Of a stretch of 64,000 nucleotides of DNA, positions 44,198-54,648 are shown piece by piece (positions within the stretch are counted from its first letter, which is position 1; each line of letters opens with the position of its first letter). Source of the DNA: JANQUM01 sp047630355 (GTDB lineage Bacteria > Bacteroidota > Bacteroidia > Cytophagales > Spirosomataceae). The notes beneath the pieces were generated by a model. That model saw only the letters and a program-made list of their open reading frames with translations, searched no databases and was not told where the DNA came from. The position numbers were made by a program, and so were the translations under genes. The DNA lies in contig JBLHXN010000001.1 in NCBI GenBank assembly GCA_047630355.1, positions 33,490-97,489 of the forward strand. Reading direction: 5' to 3'.

Positions 44198-46576
44198 TCA
44201 GAAAGGATAACCCACGGCAATGTTTAGTACCAAGTTTTTATTACGCCACGCCGGATCTCTTAGGTTGAATTCGTTAAATACCCACCGCTCGCCGTCGGGA
44301 CGTGAGGGTTTTCGGATTGGTGTTGCTAAATCGGCTCGCAATACAAAAAAGGAAACGTCTAAGCGTATTCCAACACCTGCCCCAACGGCAAGTTGTTTGT
44401 AGAAGTCCTTTCCGAGCAGCGAGTTTTCTCCGTAATAGAGGGGGTCACTGTATTGCCAAATATTTCCGGCATCTACAAAGAGTGCCGTACCGATATATTC
44501 GTTGATTTTTTGTCTGAGTTCAGTATTGAACTCTAATTTTACGTCTCCCGTAAAGCTTCCGAAAAAAGTGCCAAATTGATCATCTGGATCTCTGGCGTAA
44601 GTACCCGGACCAACGCCTCTTGCCAAAAAGGCTCTGATACTATTGCTACCTCCTGAAAAGTATTGACGGGTGAAAGGAAGAGATAGTGAATTACCGTACG
44701 GAATACCAAACCCAGCAAATACTCGGTTCGCAAGCTTAAGGTTATTGTTTAGATTGTAATAATACCGAATATCACCATCCACTCTGATGTATTGCGAGTA
44801 ACTGTTTCCAAACAGCATTCCTTTTTTCTCGTCCTTTCTAAATTTATTTAATGCTCCTAATAAGTTTCCGGCAAAATCAAGATTTCCGTAAAAAGCGTAC
44901 GAATACTTTTTTGACGGCGGAATAATGGGAGTAAATGTATAACTGTACGTACCGCCAAGAATAAACTGATTATCAAGAATTGGAAATAAACGTATTGGGT
45001 CCGCAAAAGCAGCCTCAAGGAAAGCTTCACTTATATTTGAAGCTTGTACCAGTGTCATTGATATAGGAGAAAAAACGTGTTCATGAGCCACTCCTTGTCG
45101 CCAAACGTAATTTAGCGAAGTATTGATGGAATTAAGGTTATAAAAATTTCGCTGAATTATTGATTCGTAACCTGCTGTGACGGTTGTTTTTGGAAGGATT
45201 CGGCTGACTTCGGGGTCTAAGCTGAAGAATGGCATCACAAAGCGTGGAAACGTAAGTTCAGCGTTTAAAGCAATCCGGTAATTATTTCTTATCTGTAAAT
45301 TTGTACGCTCCTGTCCACGTCCACCAAGTTGAAACTCAAAACCTGCATTCGCCGAAATAGTTAGTTTTTCTGCTCCACGAAATGCATTCCTGTTTAACCA
45401 ACTTAAACTTACCTGCGAACCTGCAAATCCATTCGAACGAGTAATTCCGTTTAACTCAGCACGAACTGACTTTCGTTTCTTGGGACTCAAATAGAAGTAA
45501 ATATTCAATAAGGAAGAGTCCAGGCGATTTACGACTTCAAAGCGATTTTTTACTAACTGAAAATTATCCAGATTGATTAGACGCTGCATGGTTATGTCAT
45601 TCTTCTCAATACTGTAGGTATTACCTGGGCGAAAAGCAATGGCGTTAGTAAAAATCTGCTGCTTAAATTCTTTAGATGAATCTGCTAATATGACTCCCCG
45701 AAAATAATCAGCGTCGTAGTCTACGCTGTCGGCTTGCATTTCATCAATATTTCTTGAGCTAAAAACGTAGATGTCGTTTATTAAATATTGCTTTTGAGAA
45801 CGTACGGGCATATTTTCATCTAAAGAATAGTAGATATTTGCCTGCTGCTGACCAATAGCTGTATCGGCTGCAATATCAACTAAATCAGATCTGAAATAAT
45901 AATAACCATCGTCACGAAGTTGCCGGTCAATTCTTAGTTGCTCCGTCTGAATATTATCAAACCGATAAGGTTGTCCGGCTTTTAAGATTGATTTTTTTTG
46001 TGTGTTCTTAAAATCAGAAATCAATTGGCTGGGTAAAGTGCTTAGAGAATCTGATTCGTAAGCAACCGAGTCAAGTTTATATCGTTTGGGCAGCGTTACA
46101 TTATAAATAGCGTTCGCCTCTTTGACTTTTTTAGTTGGTTGAATTGTACCCGAGACACCTGGTTTGAAAAAACCTTCTTTCTCTAAAAAATCATCAATAA
46201 TGGCAATGTTTCGATTTATAATAGCGGGCGTGATAAAGATAGGTTTTTGACCAACCTTCTGTTGTGTTTTATATTTCAGCCCTTTCTGTTTATCGGTTTG
46301 AAACATATAATACAAACCTACCTGAATGGGGTAGCCAAAGACAAACGTATTGGTACTTGGACGTGGTAGTGCCTCGATCTGAGACTGAATAATGCTCACC
46401 GTTTCTTTTGATAAAGTGCTATCCGCAACCATTTTTACTTCCGTTCCGGTGTAGAGTTTTTGATTGTCGGGAAGTTTTTTATACACGTTACAGGATGTAA
46501 TTAAAACGCTTAAAACGAAGAACACAAGAGTTCTTTCCACGCACTTATTGAAATGTCTGTGTAGATTAATTGTCAT
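44198..46576 (-). CDS. tamL: TamL: lipid-anchored Omp85/BamA-like outer-membrane protein
   Basis: 792-residue outer-membrane assembly factor. Unlike TamA of Proteobacteria it starts with a lipoprotein signal (VLSVLITSC, Cys29), the Bacteroidetes TamL pattern. POTRA-like segments (about 100-400) are followed by an Omp85 barrel ending in NKNLVLNIAVGYPF. The conserved Omp85 region near FTRQYFSGGSNSIRAFLARGVGPG is visible. tamB lies immediately upstream with no gap (tamB TAA at 46579-46577, tamL ATG at 46576). The two jointly move material or lipids across the periplasm. Identification by architecture and pairing is firm. Confidence 0.92.
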   Translation of the reverse strand: MTINLHRHFNKCVERTLVFFVLSVLITSCNVYKKLPDNQKLYTGTEVKMVADSTLSKETVSIIQSQIEALPRPSTNTFVFGYPIQVGLYYMFQTDKQKGLKYKTQQKVGQKPIFITPAIINRNIAIIDDFLEKEGFFKPGVSGTIQPTKKVKEANAIYNVTLPKRYKLDSVAYESDSLSTLPSQLISDFKNTQKKSILKAGQPYRFDNIQTEQLRIDRQLRDDGYYYFRSDLVDIAADTAIGQQQANIYYSLDENMPVRSQKQYLINDIYVFSSRNIDEMQADSVDYDADYFRGVILADSSKEFKQQIFTNAIAFRPGNTYSIEKNDITMQRLINLDNFQLVKNRFEVVNRLDSSLLNIYFYLSPKKRKSVRAELNGITRSNGFAGSQVSLSWLNRNAFRGAEKLTISANAGFEFQLGGRGQERTNLQIRNNYRIALNAELTFPRFVMPFFSLDPEVSRILPKTTVTAGYESIIQRNFYNLNSINTSLNYVWRQGVAHEHVFSPISMTLVQASNISEAFLEAAFADPIRLFPILDNQFILGGTYSYTFTPIIPPSKKYSYAFYGNLDFAGNLLGALNKFRKDEKKGMLFGNSYSQYIRVDGDIRYYYNLNNNLKLANRVFAGFGIPYGNSLSLPFTRQYFSGGSNSIRAFLARGVGPGTYARDPDDQFGTFFGSFTGDVKLEFNTELRQKINEYIGTALFVDAGNIWQYSDPLYYGENSLLGKDFYKQLAVGAGVGIRLDVSFFVLRADLATPIRKPSRPDGERWVFNEFNLRDPAWRNKNLVLNIAVGYPF

Positions 46577-49500
46577 TTAAGGTTCTTCGTTTTGGGAGTT
46601 GTTCGCCCGGCTATTTCCCTTCGTTGCTTCGAGGTGCGTAACTTCAGGATTAGGTTCTTCTTCTTTTCGTTTATCTTTTTCCTGCTTTGGCAGCATCTTT
46701 TGATTCTCCAGTAGCAACTTATTCTCTTCTTCTTTTCGTTTGAAAATCTCTAGGAATTTATTGTAGTCAGTAGTAATCACGAAACCGATGCCAGTTTCTA
46801 CCACAAAACCTTGAATTGCCTGAAATTGATTTTTACGGTATGCTTTTAAGCGATAACGTCCGTCTTCAGAAAGTTTATAACTCGCTGTTATATTGTCGAA
46901 AATCTCACTCGATTGCCGCTGAGCATCTTCTAATTCAAAGTTTCTGCCAATGGATAGTGTCAGGCGGTCATTCAGTAAAGTTTTACTGACGCCCAAATTA
47001 AGTTCGGTACTGCGTTCGCCCGTTTCGGTAGCATATTCAGATGCCACTCCAACGTTGAGGTCAACACCTTTGACAGCGTTTGAAGCCAATTGGTTTAATT
47101 GATCAGAAAGCAATTTACTAACGCTTTCACGTGCCACTGACTCTGCATTAAAACCACCACCAGTACTGTTGCTCCGTAGTGGGGAAAAGCGACCACTAGC
47201 TAATAACCAAAGAGCTTGCTGATTAATATAATTCTCATTTACAAAACGGCTCAGCTGACCGTCTTCAATCTCTCCGTTATCCTTAATAATTGATACACCC
47301 TGACTGCGAATTATATCAACGTTGCTTATGCCACGGGAATTTAATGCTTCCTCTGTTACACCAACCGCAAAGCTCGGTTTCAACGCGAGCAGGTTATTTT
47401 TTAAATACAATAATAACACTACGTCAATGGGGCGTACTAAAGCATCCGATATTGGTTTTGAAACAGCCTGCTCGCTTTCAAAGTAGCCATTCAAAGAAGT
47501 TTCAACAGTATAAGCCGCTTTAATATCTACGTCGCCCGCCATTGGGTCACCCGTCCAGCGGATATAACTGCCAGCGAGTAAATCAAACTTTCTTTTGGCA
47601 AACGAAACAGATAACTCGTAGGCCCCATCGGTGATGTTATAATCCCCGTAAAGGAAAAGTTCGTTACTGGCGTTGAAGCCCGTCCGTAAGCGGGCGTTTC
47701 CCCGTACCCGAAGGTAATCTCCGGTCAGTTCGTCTACTAAAACCGTTAACTCAGATTTATCGTCAACTTGTACGTTGAGTGTAATCTCCGAACTTGCGTT
47801 AATTCTCGAAGACAACGATTGAGTTGCTTCTTGTTCTTTCTTTTTTGGCTTCGGAACACTTCGATCAACAAACGTGATGACTTGCTGCATTTCAGAACCT
47901 ACGCCATCATCTTTGGGCATTAAAATCGTGATATTACTTCCGGGAACAATCTTTATGTCACCATTAACGGTGTAGCTTTCGTTTACTCCCGAAATATCCA
48001 TGGAGGCGTCAATTTTGGCGTTCCCGAAGAAATAGTCATTGGCGTATCGTCCGGCATTTATCGCTAAAAAGTCGTTGGCTTTGACGTTAAATCTATACGA
48101 GTAATTCGGTAAGTCAGGAAACAACACTCGTCCGGTAGTCACAAGTTTTTGTCCGGTAGAATCAATCAACGTAAAATTATCCATCTGTACCGATTGCCCT
48201 TTGAAAGCGACCGTTTGGTTTTTTAGTGAAAACGGAGCACCAAGCTGTTTCAGTACGAAATTAAACTCTTTAAATGCCAACTCACCGCGAATAACCGGGT
48301 CAGCAGGATCTCCACTAAGTTTTAGTTCTCCGCTCATTTGTCCGTCTGCCCTTTGAATCTCTCCAAAGCTAAACGCCTGCATTGTTTTTGCTCCCAAACG
48401 TTTAATGTCCAGCGTAAAGTCCATCGGGTTTTTACCCGTTAAATTATAATCACCGAACATTCTGAAATTATTCCCTTCACCAGTAAGCGAAGCATCTAAC
48501 GTAATAGCGTCGCTTCCTTTATTCGCAGCACTGGCTTTAAGTTCTCCCACGGATATTTGTGTCACCGTTAGTTCATTAATAGAAAAGTCTCCGGTAAAAC
48601 CTGGGTTTTCGTCCAAACCTTTCACAACCAAATCGGCGTTGAAAAAACCGCTCACGAGTGTGGAATCCTGTAAGAATGCGGTAGCTAATTGTTTTAAATC
48701 AAGCTGCTTTGACGTTACGCTCATTGGTGCATTCGGCTTTTTCTCCTGACTGTTCAACGCTAGTTCCTGCTCTTGGTAAAAGAATCGAATTTCCTCCGCA
48801 ACTATTCCTTCCGAATAAATATCTAAAGAACCTTTAGCTTGCCAAGGTTGGTAATACAGTCGTGTACCTTCGCTCTTTATCGAAATCTGATAGAAGTCTG
48901 GTTGTGCGGTTATATTACCCGCTAATCCGTGGACGTTTTTATCGAGTGAGTCTTTCACGGTAAATAAAAACCCAGCTTCATTATTGGTCACATCACCCAC
49001 TAAAGAGGCTTTTCTGAGCCGAAACGACGACATCTCTATCGAGTTAATTGTTGCGGTATAATTAGCCACCGAAGCGGTAGTTTTTAAATTGAAATTGACG
49101 TTTTGAACTGCAATAGAATCGTAGAAAATGTAGGGAGCTTTTAATGAAGCGGTCAAACTCTCATCGGCAGTATTGTCAAAATTGACGTCAATATTTATAG
49201 TGTTGAAATCAGTAAGTTCGGGTACGAAACTGCTAATCAACGGATGTTTTGATATAGAACCAGTTGCTTTGAAACTACTCGGCGTAGTAGTTTGAATGAA
49301 ATCAATAGCCGGGACTTTAAAGTACGTTGAAACCTCTGTAAGAAGTACATCGGCTAAAGTTTGGTAATCGAATTGTCCTGCAATATTCAACTTTGCAAAA
49401 TCGGAAACCAAGTCAATTTTTTTCTGGCTGCTTTCTTCGGCAAATTGCAATGAAATATCGCCCATTTTGACAAAACCGCTTCCTTGATTTAGGGCTGCTT

Positions 49501-51592
49501 GCTGTACCTTAACGCTACCAATCGGTGAGCTTGGGTTTGTTGAAACCATGTCAACATTTACAATACCTTTAATTGACAAAGGCTCGGTGTAAAGATTCAA
49601 AGCTTTAAAGTCAATATTTTTGAGATTACCGCTGGCTTTGACTACCGGATATTCAGTAGATAAGTCTGCTGACCCTTCCAGATTTCCGTTTAGGTTCGCA
49701 TCGGCTGACTCAACAGCAAAAGTTGCCTTATTCTGTGCGATTCCGCCTTTTAGATTAATGTCATTATACGTATAACCGTTGAAATACGCTTGAGTCACTG
49801 CCCCTTCTGCGGAGGCATTAATGGTTTCTGGTTCGATGCCTTCACCTTCAAAAGCCAAGTTAAGTGAGACGGTTCGGAGTGAATCATTCTTCAATAAGTA
49901 TTGCAAGTTGAATTTGCCAAGAGCGAAATTTCCGTTGTATTTCGGTGTGGCATTTTCGGCAACAAAGTTTTGGAAAGTACCGTCTATATTTCCGTTACCA
50001 ATATCGCTTGTCAGTTGCATGGTTGTGGAAATATTGTTAATTGAGCCGTTTATTTTACCCGCTAAAGAAACCTTGTTCGGAATTCCGTACTGTTGTTTGA
50101 TAGAATCGGGTAAAAACTTATCAAGTGTGGATTTAGTAGTGGATAACTCAGTTATTTTAACATCGAAACTCAATCGTTCAACTGTGGGTAAGCCCTTGAT
50201 TCTGCCATTTGCTATCAACTTGCTACCATTCAGACCACGAATATTCAGTTTCGGAATATTCAGGTTTGATATCAAACCTTCCACCCGGCCGTTCATGTAA
50301 ATTCTGCCTCGTTTTACTTGTTGAAAGTACGAATCAGCGGCAAGATCAGGAGCAAGTAATTCTATGTCTTGCAATCCTAAATAGCTTTTGTCTAAGTTAA
50401 TTGATAATCGACCTTTTTCGAGACTTTTCGCAATTTCGAGTAAATTGGGATGCCGTACTTCGATGCGATTACCGATGCGTGTATTGTTGGTTTTGAACAG
50501 GAAGTCTTTCGCTAAAAACGCAGTGGATGTATATTGGAAATCGCCGCTCAATTCCTGAATATTCATGCCGCTTTTCTCTTTGAAGGCAAACTCGTTCAGT
50601 TTAATTAAAACAGAATCTGCCGAGCCATAAATATCTTCGGCATCAATATTCAAATTCGTTAAGGCAATATGACCGTAATCAAACCCACGTGATTGCTTTG
50701 GAGCTTTCAAATTATCGTAACTCAGCTCCGGTGCAACGATGGAAAGTGCGGTAATCTGTGCCGACTGTTTATCCAAGTCTATTCCTTCCATATCAACATT
50801 AAAGCTTTCAATGATTGCTTTTGTTGCAATGGCTAAATTCCCGATTTTGATATTCCAGCGAGTATCTTTCAATGATATACCTTGCAAGCGAAGGTCTAAA
50901 GGAACTGAACCTGACGGGTCTTCAACTGCTTCAATAACTGCTTTATTAGTTGCCGTTGTGTCGTTAAGTATCGCAAAATCTATGAAAGCGTTAACGCCTC
51001 CAAGATCAATGTCTTTTAAGTAATAAGCCGAATTATCTAAATCTAATTTGTCAAAGCCAGTTTCTAAAGAAGCTAACCGGATACGAGCGTTGTTTTTTAA
51101 TAAATCGTCGTGGTAATTAGCAGAAATGTTCTCAAGTAAAACATTGCGAACTTCGAGCATCAATTTACTCGATGTAGTATCCGCTACAGTAGTATCTGAG
51201 GCGAAAGCGTCAAGTAAGAATTCGTAATTAAAAGTGGGTTCGTTTTGGTCACGGTAAATATTGGCGTAAACCCCTTCTACTTCAACCTGATTTATTTTGA
51301 TTTGCGATTGGATCAACGCCCACATATCAATGTCTACCCGCAGGCTGTTACCCGCAAGTAGCGTATCACTTTTTTGGTCTTTAATTATAAAATTCTCTAA
51401 GACTACCCAATCCGGAATGTGGTAGTTAATATCTGCTTTGACTTCGGTTTTGAGATAATCGGTAGCAATTGTAGAGACTTTTTTGCTTAGCCATTGTTTC
51501 CCAACGGGCGTTTGAAAAAACAAATAAACTCCTCCAAGCATCAAAATGAAGCCGAGAAAAACGTACCCAATGATTTGGAGAGTTTTTTTCAT
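46577..51592 (-). CDS. tamB: Translocation and assembly module TamB (DUF490)
   Basis: 1671-residue envelope protein of the AsmA/TamB bridge type. A single N-terminal membrane anchor (about 7-28, QIIGYVFLGFILMLGGVYLF) is followed by a very long beta-rich region of repeating groove-forming strands. The conserved DUF490/TamB domain lies near the C-terminus (about 1180-1560, ASSEITLNVQVDDKSELTV, KPSFAVGVTEEALNSRG). The end is a charged tail (about 1600-1671) rich in Lys and Glu. Such proteins probably carry phospholipids between the membranes; here TamB is co-transcribed with tamL directly downstream. It is the largest gene of the window. Confidence 0.93.
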   Translation of the reverse strand: MKKTLQIIGYVFLGFILMLGGVYLFFQTPVGKQWLSKKVSTIATDYLKTEVKADINYHIPDWVVLENFIIKDQKSDTLLAGNSLRVDIDMWALIQSQIKINQVEVEGVYANIYRDQNEPTFNYEFLLDAFASDTTVADTTSSKLMLEVRNVLLENISANYHDDLLKNNARIRLASLETGFDKLDLDNSAYYLKDIDLGGVNAFIDFAILNDTTATNKAVIEAVEDPSGSVPLDLRLQGISLKDTRWNIKIGNLAIATKAIIESFNVDMEGIDLDKQSAQITALSIVAPELSYDNLKAPKQSRGFDYGHIALTNLNIDAEDIYGSADSVLIKLNEFAFKEKSGMNIQELSGDFQYTSTAFLAKDFLFKTNNTRIGNRIEVRHPNLLEIAKSLEKGRLSINLDKSYLGLQDIELLAPDLAADSYFQQVKRGRIYMNGRVEGLISNLNIPKLNIRGLNGSKLIANGRIKGLPTVERLSFDVKITELSTTKSTLDKFLPDSIKQQYGIPNKVSLAGKINGSINNISTTMQLTSDIGNGNIDGTFQNFVAENATPKYNGNFALGKFNLQYLLKNDSLRTVSLNLAFEGEGIEPETINASAEGAVTQAYFNGYTYNDINLKGGIAQNKATFAVESADANLNGNLEGSADLSTEYPVVKASGNLKNIDFKALNLYTEPLSIKGIVNVDMVSTNPSSPIGSVKVQQAALNQGSGFVKMGDISLQFAEESSQKKIDLVSDFAKLNIAGQFDYQTLADVLLTEVSTYFKVPAIDFIQTTTPSSFKATGSISKHPLISSFVPELTDFNTINIDVNFDNTADESLTASLKAPYIFYDSIAVQNVNFNLKTTASVANYTATINSIEMSSFRLRKASLVGDVTNNEAGFLFTVKDSLDKNVHGLAGNITAQPDFYQISIKSEGTRLYYQPWQAKGSLDIYSEGIVAEEIRFFYQEQELALNSQEKKPNAPMSVTSKQLDLKQLATAFLQDSTLVSGFFNADLVVKGLDENPGFTGDFSINELTVTQISVGELKASAANKGSDAITLDASLTGEGNNFRMFGDYNLTGKNPMDFTLDIKRLGAKTMQAFSFGEIQRADGQMSGELKLSGDPADPVIRGELAFKEFNFVLKQLGAPFSLKNQTVAFKGQSVQMDNFTLIDSTGQKLVTTGRVLFPDLPNYSYRFNVKANDFLAINAGRYANDYFFGNAKIDASMDISGVNESYTVNGDIKIVPGSNITILMPKDDGVGSEMQQVITFVDRSVPKPKKKEQEATQSLSSRINASSEITLNVQVDDKSELTVLVDELTGDYLRVRGNARLRTGFNASNELFLYGDYNITDGAYELSVSFAKRKFDLLAGSYIRWTGDPMAGDVDIKAAYTVETSLNGYFESEQAVSKPISDALVRPIDVVLLLYLKNNLLALKPSFAVGVTEEALNSRGISNVDIIRSQGVSIIKDNGEIEDGQLSRFVNENYINQQALWLLASGRFSPLRSNSTGGGFNAESVARESVSKLLSDQLNQLASNAVKGVDLNVGVASEYATETGERSTELNLGVSKTLLNDRLTLSIGRNFELEDAQRQSSEIFDNITASYKLSEDGRYRLKAYRKNQFQAIQGFVVETGIGFVITTDYNKFLEIFKRKEEENKLLLENQKMLPKQEKDKRKEEEPNPEVTHLEATKGNSRANNSQNEEP

Positions 51593-51667
51593 ATAATTGA
51601 AAAAAATAAATGTAGGAATACTTTATGTACCCCTACATGTTAAAATTACAATAAGTAATTTAGATGC

Positions 51668-52390
51668 TTATTTACGAATAAATAAAACTGGGTCAATGGT
51701 CTGGTTTACGTCAAGCTTCGTAGAAACGGTTGTTTTCTTGTTCGCTTTGCTGTCTAAGTATACAGATTTCGATGGGTATTTGATTCCGTTGTTTGTTTCT
51801 CCGTATTCAACGTGCTCCCACGTTTCAGTTAGCTTTGGAGAGCTATAAATTTCTTTTATTAATAGTCCGGTTTCTTTATCGAAGAAATAGTCAATGGTAT
51901 CATCGCCACGCATTAAGCTCACTTTCGCAAGAGTTTTGCCATCGTACTTTTTGTACCCTTCAAAAGTGGATCTGAATCCCTTTTTGTCAAAATTTAGTAA
52001 CGGCAATACGCCATCCTTAATTTCCTGCTGCATGCTTGATTTTTCCCCTTCGCTCAAGTCTTTAACGTTATACTTTACGTTTTTATCCATACTTCCCATA
52101 GGAATTTTTATCCAGCCGTCATTTCCATTAACAACGTAAAAGAAATCTCGTTTCATGATTGATTTACGCTTAGACATTTCGCCGTTTGCGGTAGAGACGT
52201 TTACTTCCATTTCATAATCTGTTGGAGCATTTGCTACGAACGAGCGTGTGAGTGTGTATGTATTTATTTCGCTCCAAGCCGCTTTAGTACCTGATGCATC
52301 GTAAAACTTGTTCAACACTTCATTAGCAGTTTGAGCCATGGCTGCTGTTGACATTAAGGCAGTAACTAATAGTGCGGTGATCTTTTTCAT
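51668..52390 (-). CDS. LolA-like periplasmic outer-membrane lipoprotein carrier-type protein
   Basis: 240-residue secreted protein with signal MKKITALLVTALMSTAAMAQ. The body resembles the LolA/LolB-type fold seen in many Bacteroidetes proteins annotated as outer-membrane lipoprotein-sorting proteins: alternating strands (MEVNVSTANGEM, DFFYVVNGNDGWIKIPM, RSTFEGYKKYDGKTLAKVSL) and the DYFFDKETGLLIKEIY segment. It could bind lipid or lipoprotein acyl chains; no lipoprotein-sorting role has been shown here. It lies 75 bases upstream of tamB in the same direction, which fits an envelope-biogenesis unit. Confidence 0.75.
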   Translation of the reverse strand: MKKITALLVTALMSTAAMAQTANEVLNKFYDASGTKAAWSEINTYTLTRSFVANAPTDYEMEVNVSTANGEMSKRKSIMKRDFFYVVNGNDGWIKIPMGSMDKNVKYNVKDLSEGEKSSMQQEIKDGVLPLLNFDKKGFRSTFEGYKKYDGKTLAKVSLMRGDDTIDYFFDKETGLLIKEIYSSPKLTETWEHVEYGETNNGIKYPSKSVYLDSKANKKTTVSTKLDVNQTIDPVLFIRK

Positions 52391-52817
52391 TTTTTATTAA
52401 TTTTGATGTATTCTTCTGTGTAGTAAATTTAGGATGATTTTTGCCGCATTCTTCGCAATTTTGTCTGATTAACTTACTATTAACCAACCGCAAAAGTGGT
52501 AAAGCGACGCTCCGTTCTAACCTATTTAGTTGACGTTATCTTTACGGATAAGTAACTAAGGCTTGAAATTCCCATCATTGTATGTACGCAGCGATAGGTG
52601 CAAAAGGCTTACCAAACGCATTTATATGCAGAGATCGTCTGTAAACAACGTTTGATGCGGTAGGCAATCAACAACTTGAGGAATAAATTGCCCGTAACTA
52701 TTGAAAGTAAAATGCTTCTGAAAAACATTTTATAGCGTCCAAATACCTTTAGTAACGTGATGAGAAGATATTATGGCATTAAAGTAAGGAGATACTTTAA
52801 AGTAATAATTACTTGTT
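52391..52817. other. 427-base gene-free region between bshC and the LolA-like gene
   Basis: No coding frame, RNA gene, clear terminator or repeat was recognised. The part next to the LolA-like start is AT-rich and presumably holds its promoter. The bshC stop is at its right-hand edge. Confidence 0.4.
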
Positions 52818-54368
52818 CTAGACAAATAATAAATTAAAGCGGAAGTCGAGGGGGTCAAACGCCACAAAAAGACGTTTGATAAAGTCAGAATCGTTGAGGT
52901 AGAAATCCATAAGATTAGCTCTACGCTCTTGCGGTACACCGTTCGGGAAAAGCCGTCCTTTTAGGTTGCGGAGTTGCTCAACAGATGATTCGAAATTCCG
53001 CTCTTCCCCACGTACTAAACGCTTTTCAAGTTGAATCATCATCTTGTTAATGCGAGTGTGGGCGGCTTCCACCGTTGCTTCCAGTGTTGGGTCAATAGCC
53101 AACCCCTTCTGAGCGATACCTTTAAATAAATACGTTACCTGCTCTCTTTCTTCGGCAAGTGTTAGTGAATTTGTGGACTGCCGAGCTACTAATGCACGGC
53201 GGAGCGTTATGTCGTCATTAAAAAGTTCTTCGGGAGTTACGCCAAGCTTCTCCATTTTCTGCTTTGTAGAGGTATTGATAACCACCGCAAAGTTTCGGGG
53301 AATCAACGCCGGGAAGTCAACTTTATAATGACTGAAAACTCCTTTGAGTTGTAACCAGTAAGGTACTTCAGATGGACCACCAATGTAAGCCAAATTTGGC
53401 AAAATCACCTCTTGATAAAGCGGGCGAAGTACCACGTTTGGACTAAATTTTTCCGGCTCGTTTTGAATTAATTCTTCAATGGTTGATTTTGTCAAACGGG
53501 TTCCGGTATTGTTAATCAGAAACGCTCCATTTTCCTCGATGATGCGTTCGCGAATTCCATTCTCTAAATAAAAGAAATTGATTTCCCTCGGCTGAATTTG
53601 CGTTTTGAAACCTAATTCTTCTATTTTCTCAGAAGTTTTCCGCACTTGATCAGCGGCAGACTGATTAAAAATATCGTCTCTCATTACATCGGTAAACTCC
53701 GCTTTCAAAGCTCGGTCGTCGGCATCAAGTGTTACTAAACCTTCCGCACCAAAAAGGTCGTGCATGTACTGCCGGACGGCATCGGCTAACGTTTCGTTAT
53801 TTAGATAAGCATCTTTGAAGACACTAAACTCTTCGGAGAATGGTGCCAGTAATTCTTTCAATTCCTGAGAGCTCATGTGTCCTACTGCCCCGGTTTGGGA
53901 CGTTTTCCAGCTGTGCTTGTGACCGTTTAAGTAGAAAGAAGCAATCTCTTCAAAGTCATGGTCTTCGCTCGCCATCCAATAAATCGGCACGAAGCTATAG
54001 TCAGGATAGGTCACTTTCAATTCACGAGCCAGTTTAATCGTCGTGACAATTTTATAGATAATATAAAGCGGTCCGGTGAAGATATTAAGTTGGTGTCCGG
54101 TAGTTACCGTAAATGTCTTTTCGTCCAATAAATTTGAGAAGTCAGGTGCATTCTCAAGGTGTTTATACTGTTTTGTCAATGACTCAACGAGTGTTTTTCG
54201 GGCGGAAGCCGTAAACGAACGTTCCTTTATATACTTATCGAAATTCTCAATTTTCGGGAAGTGATTGTGAAAACCTTTCAGCGATTCATCCTGATTGATG
54301 TAGGCTAAAAATATATCCGAAAATGCGTTGGTTTCAGAGAGGGCAATGCGTTGACAATTAACTTCCAC
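52818..54368 (-). CDS. bshC: Bacillithiol biosynthesis cysteine ligase
   Basis: Adds cysteine to GlcN-malate in the last step of bacillithiol synthesis, a low-molecular-weight thiol used by Firmicutes and Bacteroidetes. Family signatures: TVTTGHQLNIFTGPLYIIYK, IYWMASEDHDFEEI, and YIGGPSEVPYWLQLK. No ATG fits the expected start; GTG at 54368 gives 516 residues beginning MEVNCQRIALSETNAF, while a frame to 54425 adds a hydrophobic leader not expected for this cytosolic enzyme. bshA and bshB are not in the window. Monocistronic. Confidence 0.92.
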   Translation of the reverse strand: MEVNCQRIALSETNAFSDIFLAYINQDESLKGFHNHFPKIENFDKYIKERSFTASARKTLVESLTKQYKHLENAPDFSNLLDEKTFTVTTGHQLNIFTGPLYIIYKIVTTIKLARELKVTYPDYSFVPIYWMASEDHDFEEIASFYLNGHKHSWKTSQTGAVGHMSSQELKELLAPFSEEFSVFKDAYLNNETLADAVRQYMHDLFGAEGLVTLDADDRALKAEFTDVMRDDIFNQSAADQVRKTSEKIEELGFKTQIQPREINFFYLENGIRERIIEENGAFLINNTGTRLTKSTIEELIQNEPEKFSPNVVLRPLYQEVILPNLAYIGGPSEVPYWLQLKGVFSHYKVDFPALIPRNFAVVINTSTKQKMEKLGVTPEELFNDDITLRRALVARQSTNSLTLAEEREQVTYLFKGIAQKGLAIDPTLEATVEAAHTRINKMMIQLEKRLVRGEERNFESSVEQLRNLKGRLFPNGVPQERRANLMDFYLNDSDFIKRLFVAFDPLDFRFNLLFV

Positions 54369-54648
54369 GGATACTTTATTAAATAAGAAAATTAGAATTG
54401 CGATAGTTAATTTCAAACAAAACACTTTTGGCTATGGTTCGTAGAAACTCAGCAGGTTCTTCACCCCTTCGCCTCATTACAAAATAATGAGCCTGTTTCG
54501 GTATCAATAAATAGTGTTCACGATAACGCGATGCGGAAGCAGGTTGAACGTACTTCTGAGATTCAAATCAACGAATAGTACAAGTTTATAATTATAGTTT
54601 GGTCTGAAATTAATGAGTTGGTGAAAGTTTGGTCTTATGTTGAAATAG

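Noticed and set aside
52730..52939. Small minus-strand ORF overlapping the bshC end
   Set aside because: It lies partly within bshC, has no start context, and its residues show no membrane or family pattern strong enough to support it.
54426..54648. A missing 5' part of the GH97 gene or a small gene upstream
   Set aside because: No frame here shows GH97 N-terminal or signal-peptide residues; stops occur in all frames at short intervals.
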